9,582 bases of DNA from an uncultured Propioniciclava sp. (lineage in GTDB: Bacteria; Actinomycetota; Actinomycetes; Propionibacteriales; Propionibacteriaceae), in assembly GCA_937872005.1 (NCBI GenBank), contig CALMPQ010000089.1, positions 1 to 9,582 of the forward strand, in the 5' to 3' direction. The position numbers were made by a program, and so were the translations under genes. Each line of letters begins with the position of its first letter. Position 1 is the stretch's first letter. Shown in pieces: positions 5,079 through 9,582 of this stretch. Below the pieces are notes generated by a model. It worked only from the letters and a program-made list of their open reading frames with translations. It did no database searches and had not been told where the DNA came from.

Positions 5079-6623
5079 TTACACCGGGAAGAGGCCGTGC
5101 TTCTTGGGGATGGTCTGCGACACCTTGGTGCGCAGCACCTCCAGGGCACGGATCAGGCGCGGGCGGGTCTCACGGGGCTCGATGACCTCGTCGATCTGGC
5201 CGACGTCGGCGGCCTGGTAGGGGTTGTAGAACATCTCCTTGTACTCGGCCACGAAGCGGGCCTCCTCGGCGGCCGGGTCGTCGGCGGCCTCGATCGCGCG
5301 GCGGTTCAGCAGCCGGGCCGCCCCCTCGGCGCCCATCACGGCGATCTGCGCGCTCGGCCAGGCGAAGGCGACGTCGTTGTTCATCTGCTTGGAGCTCATG
5401 GCGACGTAGGAGCCGCCCATGGCCTTGCGGGTGACCAGCGAGATCTTCGGCACGGTGGCCTGGCAGTAGGCGTAGATGATCTTCGCGCCGTGGCGGATCA
5501 CGCCGTTGTACTCCTGCTCGACGCCGGGCAGGTAGCCGGGGCAGTCGACGAAGGTGACCAGCGGGATGTTGAACTGGTCGCACAAGGTGATGTGCCGGGC
5601 GATCTTGTCCGACGCGTTGATGTCGAGGCAGCCCGACATGACCAGGGGCTGGTTGGCGATGAAGCCGACCGACTGGCCGTCGAGGCGTCCGAAGCCGACC
5701 AGGGCGTTGCCGGCCCACTCCTTGTGCAACTCGATCACCGAGTCGTGGTCGAGCACGTGCGCGAGCACGTCGCGCATGTCGTAGGCCATCCGGTCGTCCT
5801 CGGGCACGAGGGTGTTCAGGGCCTCGTCCATGCGGTCGATGGGGTCGTAGGGTTCCAGCGGCGGGGCGTCCTCGGTGTTGTTCTGGGGCAGGTAGCCCAA
5901 GATCGCCTTGGTCATGTTGAGCGCGTGCTGCTCGTCGTCGGCGATCATCTGCGCGACGCCCGAGGTGGCGTTGTGCACCCAGGCGCCGCCGAGCTCCTCG
6001 GCCGTGACGTTCTCCCCCGTGACGGTCTTGATGATGTCGGGCCCGGTCAGGAACATGTTGGAGGTCTCGTTCACCATGATCGTGATGTCGGTCAGCGCCG
6101 GGGAGTAGACCGCACCGCCCGCGCACGGGCCCATGATGATCGAGATCTGCGGGATGACCCCCGACGCCTTCACGTTGCGCACGAACACCTCGCCGTAGGC
6201 CGCGAGCGACCGGACGCCCTCCTGCACCCGCGCGCCACCCGAGTCGTTGAGCCCGATGACAGGGATACCCGCGTCGATCGCCAGGTCCAGGATCCGCGAG
6301 ATCTTGTTGGACTGCACCTCGGAGAACGAGCCGCCGAGCACGGTGAAGTCCTGGGCGTAGACAGCGACGCGACGGCCCTGGATCTTGCCGAACCCGGTGA
6401 TGATGCCGTCGCCGGGGTGGCGGTGCTTGTCCATGCCGAAGTCGGTGTTGTGGTGGGTCGCGAGCGCGCCCAGCTCCTGGAAGGACGCCTCGTCGAGCAG
6501 GATCGACAACCGCTCGCGCGCGGTCAGCTTGCCCTTCGCGTGCTGGGCCTCGATCCGCTTGGCGCCACCCCCCTCGAGCGCCTGTTGCCGCTTGGCCCGC
6601 AGTGTCGCCAGTTGGTCACTCAT
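5079..6623 (-). CDS. mmdA: Methylmalonyl-CoA decarboxylase alpha subunit (carboxyltransferase, PccB/12S family)
   Basis: A 514-aa carboxyltransferase of the crotonase fold that transfers the carboxyl of (S)-methylmalonyl-CoA to biotin on MmdC, giving propionyl-CoA. The N-terminal domain has the acyl-CoA/oxyanion motif NDSGGARVQEGV (126-137) and MGPCAGGAVYSPALTD (164-179). The C-terminal domain has FVDCPGYLPGVEQEY (358-372) and RKAMGGSYVAM (399-409), the biotin-side oxyanion region, then AWPSAQIAVMGAEGAA (421-436). It ends in KKHGLFPV, like MmdA and 12S proteins. Length matches the family (about 510-525). Start 6623 is chosen for the usual MSDQLATLRAKR beginning and a GAGG 5 nt upstream; the frame extends to 6779, but that part is unconserved. 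Linkage to mmdD, mmdC and mmdB indicates a decarboxylase rather than a biotin-dependent carboxylase, and no 5S gene is present. The substrate is inferred; glutaconyl-CoA is less likely because GcdA is longer and different. Weak TAnnnT (TACCGT, minus strand 6682-6677) is the only promoter hint in the 217-nt leader. Confidence 0.9.
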   Translation of the reverse strand: MSDQLATLRAKRQQALEGGGAKRIEAQHAKGKLTARERLSILLDEASFQELGALATHHNTDFGMDKHRHPGDGIITGFGKIQGRRVAVYAQDFTVLGGSFSEVQSNKISRILDLAIDAGIPVIGLNDSGGARVQEGVRSLAAYGEVFVRNVKASGVIPQISIIMGPCAGGAVYSPALTDITIMVNETSNMFLTGPDIIKTVTGENVTAEELGGAWVHNATSGVAQMIADDEQHALNMTKAILGYLPQNNTEDAPPLEPYDPIDRMDEALNTLVPEDDRMAYDMRDVLAHVLDHDSVIELHKEWAGNALVGFGRLDGQSVGFIANQPLVMSGCLDINASDKIARHITLCDQFNIPLVTFVDCPGYLPGVEQEYNGVIRHGAKIIYAYCQATVPKISLVTRKAMGGSYVAMSSKQMNNDVAFAWPSAQIAVMGAEGAARLLNRRAIEAADDPAAEEARFVAEYKEMFYNPYQAADVGQIDEVIEPRETRPRLIRALEVLRTKVSQTIPKKHGLFPV

Positions 6624-6628
6624 GTAAA

Positions 6629-6632
6629 CCTC
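6629..6632 (-). promoter_or_regulatory. Shine-Dalgarno site (GAGG) deciding the mmdA start
   Basis: On the minus strand GAGG is followed by TTTAC and then the ATG at 6623, a 5-nt spacing. It supports this start over any upstream in-frame codon. Confidence 0.5.
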
Positions 6633-6783
6633 GTCGTCAGGAGTGGTTCGGGGTTGGCCGCATCGACCTACTACGCACGGTAGCAACGGCATGGGCGCGG
6701 CGCCGAAAATGAGTGCGATCGACCAGAAATTGGACGCCAACCGCCCACTCCGTGGACGTTTTCGCGGCAACCCCGGCAACCGC

Positions 6784-6839
6784 CCAGAGCCCGTGTTCCG
6801 GGCGCCGACAGCCTGTGCTCCCGGCGCCGACAGCCCGTG
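6784..6839. repeat. Array of 22-bp hairpin repeats, downstream of the DUF456 gene (about 2.5 copies)
   Basis: Two full 22-bp units (6784-6805 and 6806-6827) and a partial third (6828-6839) lie head to tail, ending one base before the DUF456 stop codon. On the plus strand the common core is AGCCTGTGCTC or close variants, followed by CGGGCGCCGA. The units match the reverse complement of the array at 7348-7413, so the two arrays flank the gene as inverted repeats. Each unit can fold: GAGC/GCTC around a 4-nt loop, plus GCGCC/GGCGC. There is no T-run, so it is not a standard terminator. Confidence 0.7.
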
Positions 6840-6840
6840 G

Positions 6841-7335
6841 TCAGGGGATGAGGTGCGTGATGACCCCGACCAACAGCGTCGCTGCCGCCGCCAGCGCGAG
6901 TGACAACTCGACGAGCATGCCCAGCCCCACGGATTTCAGGGCCGTCCACGACGTCGACGCGGCCTCGCGCCAGTCGCGGACACGCAGGTACTCCGACGCC
7001 AGCAGTCCCACGGTGAAGCCGATCGGCAACCCCAGGAAGGGCAGGACGAACATGCCGATCACTCCGCAGACCAGTCCGATGACCATCGACCGGCTGGGAA
7101 TCTCGCGCTCCCTCAGACGGCGCCCGGTGATCAGGTACTGGCTCAGGGAACCCGCCAGCACAAACACGGCACCGATACCGAACACCAGCCACCCGAACGA
7201 CGAGCCGCCCCAGATCGCCCAGACCAACAGGCCGGCCAGGATCGCGAGGCTCCCCGGCAGCACGGGCACGACGATGCCGCACACCCCGATCACGACCAGG
7301 GTGATCGACAGTGCGGCGATCAGCTCAACGGGCAC
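6841..7335 (-). CDS. DUF456 family integral membrane protein
   Basis: A 164-aa, almost wholly hydrophobic protein of unknown function. Segments at about 4-24, 28-44, 47-67, 83-115 (possibly two) and 133-160 are predicted membrane helices. The pattern GVCGIVVPVLPGSLAILAGLLVWA (split between helices 1 and 2, with P24, P27 and G28) is characteristic of DUF456, as are the glycine-rich third region GVIGMFVLPFLGLPIG and the short Arg-rich loop after it. The start is a GTG at 7335 with TAATCT six nt upstream and no Shine-Dalgarno, suggesting a leaderless mRNA. It stands alone between the ABC-F gene (104 nt upstream) and mmdA (217 nt downstream), and both gaps hold copies of the same 22-bp repeat. 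No link to the decarboxylase is evident beyond being adjacent and on the same strand. Confidence 0.82.
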   Translation of the reverse strand: MPVELIAALSITLVVIGVCGIVVPVLPGSLAILAGLLVWAIWGGSSFGWLVFGIGAVFVLAGSLSQYLITGRRLREREIPSRSMVIGLVCGVIGMFVLPFLGLPIGFTVGLLASEYLRVRDWREAASTSWTALKSVGLGMLVELSLALAAAATLLVGVITHLIP

Positions 7336-7341
7336 CGGCCC

Positions 7342-7347
7342 AGATTA
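7342..7347 (-). promoter_or_regulatory. Candidate -10 element (TAATCT) for the DUF456 gene
   Basis: Minus-strand TAATCT is a good TAnnnT match ending 6 nt before the GTG at 7335, so the transcript would begin at or beside the start codon. The region where a -35 would lie is occupied by the first 22-bp repeat unit and shows no TTGACA-like sequence, so an activator or extended contacts may be needed. Confidence 0.45.
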
Positions 7348-7413
7348 GCGCCCGGAGCACAGGCTCTCGGCGCGCGGAGCACAGGCTCTCGGCGCCCGGA
7401 ACACAGGCTCTGG
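7348..7413. repeat. Three exact-length tandem 22-bp hairpin repeats upstream of the DUF456 gene
   Basis: Units at 7348-7369, 7370-7391 and 7392-7413 are contiguous with no spacers and differ at one to three positions. The plus-strand core is CGGAGCACAGGCTCT (third copy CGGAACACAGGCTCT), bordered by GCGC. Each unit plus the next GCGC can pair as GCGCC/GGCGC and GGAGC/GCTCT (including one G-U) with the loop ACAG. The array abuts the DUF456 -10 hexamer. It ends 26 nt before the ABC-F stop codon at 7440. The inverted counterpart lies at 6784-6839. Confidence 0.8.
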
Positions 7414-7439
7414 TCGTGCCTCCCGCTTCGCCGCGGCGC

Positions 7440-9041
7440 TCAGGCGAGGGTGATGAGGTCGGCGTACTCGGGGCTCCAGAGGTCCTCGTCGCCGTCGGGC
7501 AGCAGCAGCACCCGGTCGGGCTGCAGCGCCTCCACGGCGCCCGGGTCGTGCGTCACCAGAATCGTCGCCCCGGCATAGGTGCGGATCGCCTCCAGCACCT
7601 CACGCCGGGACGCCGGGTCGAGGTTGTTCGTCGGTTCGTCCAGCAGCAGCACGTTCGCCGCGGACACCACGAGCATCGCCAGGGCCAGACGGGTCTTCTC
7701 GCCACCCGACAGCACGCGAGCCGGCTTGTCGACGTCGTCGCCGGTGAACAGGAACGACCCCAGGATCTTGCGCACCTGCGTGTCGTCCAGGTTCGGGGAC
7801 GCCGACACCATGTTCTGCAGCACCGACCGGGACCCGTCGATCGTCTCGTGCTCCTGGGCGTAGTAGCCGAGCTTCAACCCGTGACCGGGCGTGACCTCGC
7901 CCGTGTCGGGCGTCTCGATGCCAGCCAGGATGCGCAGCAGCGTCGTCTTGCCGGCACCGTTCAACCCGAGCACCACGACGTTCGCCCCGCGGTCGATGGC
8001 CAGGTCCACCCCGGTGAACACTTCGAGCGACCCGTAGTGCTTCGACAAGTCGGACGCCGTGAGCGGCACCCTGCCCGACGGCGCGGGCTCCGGGAACCGG
8101 ATCTTGGCCACGCGATCGGACGTCCGCTCCCCCTCGGTCGCCGCCAGCATCTTCTCGGCGCGCTTGGCCATGTTCTGCGCAGCGGTCGCCTTGGTGGCCT
8201 TCGCCCCGAGCTTGGCCGCCTGCTCCAGCAGCCGGGCCGCCTTCTTCTCGGCGTTGGCGCGCTCGCGCTTGCGGCGCTTCTCGTCGGTCTCCCGCTGGAC
8301 GAGGTACTTCTTCCAGTCCATGTTGTAGAGGTCCATCTCCGAGCGCATCGCGTCGAGGTGGAAGACCTTGTTGACCACGGCGTCCAGCAGGCCGGTGTCG
8401 TGGGAGATCACGAGGATGCCGCCGGGGTAGGTGGCCAGGTAGCCGCGCAGCCACACGATCGAGTCGTGGTCGAGGTGGTTGGTCGGCTCATCCAGCAGCA
8501 GCACGTCGGCGCCCGAGAACAGGATGCGCGCCAGCTCGACGCGCCGCCGCTGACCACCCGACAGCGTCTCGATCTCCTGGGTCAGCACCCGGTCCGGCAG
8601 GCCCAGGTTGGCACAGATCCGCGCCGCCTCCGATTCCGCGGCGTAGCCCCCAGCCGCGTCCAACTCGGCCTCGGCCCGGGCGTAGCGGCGCAGCGCCTCA
8701 TCCCGGTCCGAATCCGTGCTCGCATCGGCGATCGCCTGCGTGTACGACTCCAGTCGCTTCAGGATCGAGTCCAGGCCGCGCGCGGAAAGGATCCGATTCC
8801 GGGCCGACTGGGTGAGGTCGCCCACGCGCGCGTCCTGGGGCAGGTACCCCACGAGCCCGGTGCGCGACACCGAACCCCCGGCAGCCTGCCCCTCGCCGGC
8901 CAGGATCTTGGTGAGGGTGGTCTTGCCCGCGCCGTTGCGGCCGACCAGGCCGATGCGGTCGCCCGACGCGATCTGGAAGCTCGTGGGCTCCAGCAGGGTC
9001 CGGGCGCCGACGGCCACCGAGAGCTCGCGCGCAACAATCAC
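7440..9041 (-). CDS. ABC-F family ATPase (ribosome-associated/translation or antibiotic-resistance type)
   Basis: A 533-aa cytosolic protein with two ABC ATPase domains and no membrane segments, the hallmark of ABC-F factors that act on the ribosome. Domain 1: Walker A GRNGAGKTT (34-42), signature LSGGQ (160-164), Walker B LLLDEPTNHLD (181-191), switch His in VISHD (211-215). Then a Lys/Arg/Ala-rich helical linker at about 245-312, corresponding to the P-site tRNA interaction motif. Domain 2: GLNGAGKTT (359-367), LSGGEK (444-449), LLLDEPTNNLD (465-475), VTHD (496-499). Both ATP sites look active. It resembles the actinobacterial group often annotated as macrolide-type ATP-binding proteins (Rv1473-like, from memory), so the precise role, translation factor or ribosome protection, is open. 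The start is a GTG with TAGACT 8 nt upstream and only 21 nt after the stop of the preceding amidohydrolase. Confidence 0.92.
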   Translation of the reverse strand: MIVARELSVAVGARTLLEPTSFQIASGDRIGLVGRNGAGKTTLTKILAGEGQAAGGSVSRTGLVGYLPQDARVGDLTQSARNRILSARGLDSILKRLESYTQAIADASTDSDRDEALRRYARAEAELDAAGGYAAESEAARICANLGLPDRVLTQEIETLSGGQRRRVELARILFSGADVLLLDEPTNHLDHDSIVWLRGYLATYPGGILVISHDTGLLDAVVNKVFHLDAMRSEMDLYNMDWKKYLVQRETDEKRRKRERANAEKKAARLLEQAAKLGAKATKATAAQNMAKRAEKMLAATEGERTSDRVAKIRFPEPAPSGRVPLTASDLSKHYGSLEVFTGVDLAIDRGANVVVLGLNGAGKTTLLRILAGIETPDTGEVTPGHGLKLGYYAQEHETIDGSRSVLQNMVSASPNLDDTQVRKILGSFLFTGDDVDKPARVLSGGEKTRLALAMLVVSAANVLLLDEPTNNLDPASRREVLEAIRTYAGATILVTHDPGAVEALQPDRVLLLPDGDEDLWSPEYADLITLA

Positions 9042-9049
9042 GAGGGACG

Positions 9050-9055
9050 AGTCTA
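9050..9055 (-). promoter_or_regulatory. Candidate -10 element (TAGACT) for the ABC-F gene
   Basis: On the minus strand TAGACT fits TAnnnT and ends 8 nt before the GTG at 9041, predicting a leaderless or nearly leaderless transcript. It lies in the 21-nt gap after the upstream amidohydrolase stop. No clear -35 was seen, since that area is inside the upstream coding sequence. Confidence 0.38.
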
Positions 9056-9062
9056 CGCGACC

Positions 9063-9582
9063 TCAGCCGCGCGCCAGCTCCTCCAGCGCCTCGTGGGCCA
9101 GGGTCGCGTACACGGCCATGGCCTCGCCGATGACGGCGTCGTCGAACCATGCCGTCGCCGAGTGGTTGTAGGTCGTGTCGGCCAGGTCGCGCCCGGCGGG
9201 CACGCCCGAGTAGAAGATGAACGCCCCCGGCACGCGCGCCAGCACCTCGGAGAAGTCCTCCGACCCGGCCAGCGGCTGCTCCATGACGGAGAACCGCTCC
9301 CCCACCAGCCCGGTCAGCACACGGCCAACGAAGGCGGTGGCGTCCGGGTCGTTGACGGTCGGACCGACCCCCTTCACGTACTCGACCTCGGCGCGGCACC
9401 CGTGGGCCGCACAGATTCCCTCCACCAGGGCGACGAGCAGCCGCTCGACCTTCTCCCGCGCGCCCGCCGAGAACGACCGCACCGACATCTCGAGGTGGCA
9501 CCGCTCGGGGATGACGTTCGACGCCCCACCCGCGTTCGCCACGCCGACGTTCACGATCACCGGGTCGGCCGCTCCGAACTCA
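9063..9582 (-). CDS. M20D-family amidohydrolase, C-terminal part (5' end outside window)
   Basis: The last 172 residues of a second M20D zinc amidohydrolase; the frame is open to the right edge, so the GTG at 9560 is not the true start. Visible family features are AGGASNVIPE (17-26, the AGTAPNVI equivalent in the lid domain), VRSF (34-37), GVGPTVND (71-78), GSEDFSEV (106-113), FIFYSGV (121-127) and NHSATAWFDD (139-148), where H140 is the expected last metal ligand. The catalytic HACGHD and QPxEE part lies outside the window. It is clearly paralogous to the gene at 444-1613 but only distantly: this one has the more typical NHSxxAxFDD ending, the other has LHHPKF. The substrate is unknown. Confidence 0.88.
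   Translation of the reverse strand, partial: EFGAADPVIVNVGVANAGGASNVIPERCHLEMSVRSFSAGAREKVERLLVALVEGICAAHGCRAEVEYVKGVGPTVNDPDATAFVGRVLTGLVGERFSVMEQPLAGSEDFSEVLARVPGAFIFYSGVPAGRDLADTTYNHSATAWFDDAVIGEAMAVYATLAHEALEELARG

Noticed and set aside
4087..6623. Reading the operon as the soluble 12S/1.3S transcarboxylase
   Set aside because: There is no 5S subunit gene, and OadG- and OadB-type membrane subunits are embedded in the operon.
4719..6683. A 654-codon plus-strand open frame opposite mmdA and mmdD
   Set aside because: It is rich in Val/Asp/Gly/His/Arg with no recognisable domain, and it mirrors a well-conserved carboxyltransferase. Long antisense frames are expected at this GC content.
5079..6779. 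Longer mmdA starting near 6779
   Set aside because: The extra N-terminal residues are Pro/Arg-rich and unlike the family, whereas the ATG at 6623 has a GAGG at 5-nt spacing and the usual family N-terminus.
7348..7413. Tandem repeats as a possible CRISPR array
   Set aside because: The 22-bp units are directly contiguous with no spacers, and no cas gene is present.

Overview
The window is very GC-rich, with G/C at nearly all third codon positions, several GTG starts and tightly packed genes. This indicates a high-GC actinobacterium. A methylmalonyl-CoA decarboxylase operon suggests a propionate-metabolising member, possibly of the Propionibacteriaceae; that placement is an inference, not something the DNA proves.

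Left end, plus strand (1-1613): the 3' end of nnrD (NAD(P)H-hydrate repair dehydratase) is followed by a complete M20D-family amidohydrolase. A 10-bp perfect inverted repeat covers the nnrD stop codon, and the amidohydrolase looks leaderless. Everything to the right is on the minus strand.

Minus strand, described from right to left in transcription order: the C-terminal part of a second M20D amidohydrolase (9063-end); an ABC-F ATPase (7440-9041); a small DUF456 membrane protein (6841-7335); a four-gene operon mmdA-mmdD-mmdC-mmdB (6623 down to 2964); a hypothetical gene that appears to carry a one-base frameshift (2349-2792); and a DUF2786 protein (1651-2352), convergent with the plus-strand amidohydrolase.

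The mmd operon is the functional centre. It encodes a carboxyltransferase subunit, a small membrane anchor, a biotin carrier and a polytopic carboxybiotin decarboxylase/Na+ pump. Together they should decarboxylate methylmalonyl-CoA (the most likely substrate) to propionyl-CoA and export Na+. Every key polar residue known from the oxaloacetate decarboxylase beta subunit is present in MmdB. No 5S pyruvate carboxyltransferase subunit is here, so this is better read as a Na+ pump than as the classical propionibacterial transcarboxylase. The operon ends at a 66-nt imperfect palindrome followed by GGGTTTT.

Non-coding structure worth noting: two arrays of a 22-bp hairpin-forming repeat flank the DUF456 gene in opposite orientations, the upstream array abutting that gene's apparent -10 element. 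Three GTG-start genes have TAnnnT hexamers only 6-8 nt upstream, suggesting leaderless transcripts. No tRNA, rRNA, CRISPR array, insertion sequence or phage gene was seen, and no stretch over 300 bases lacks a gene.
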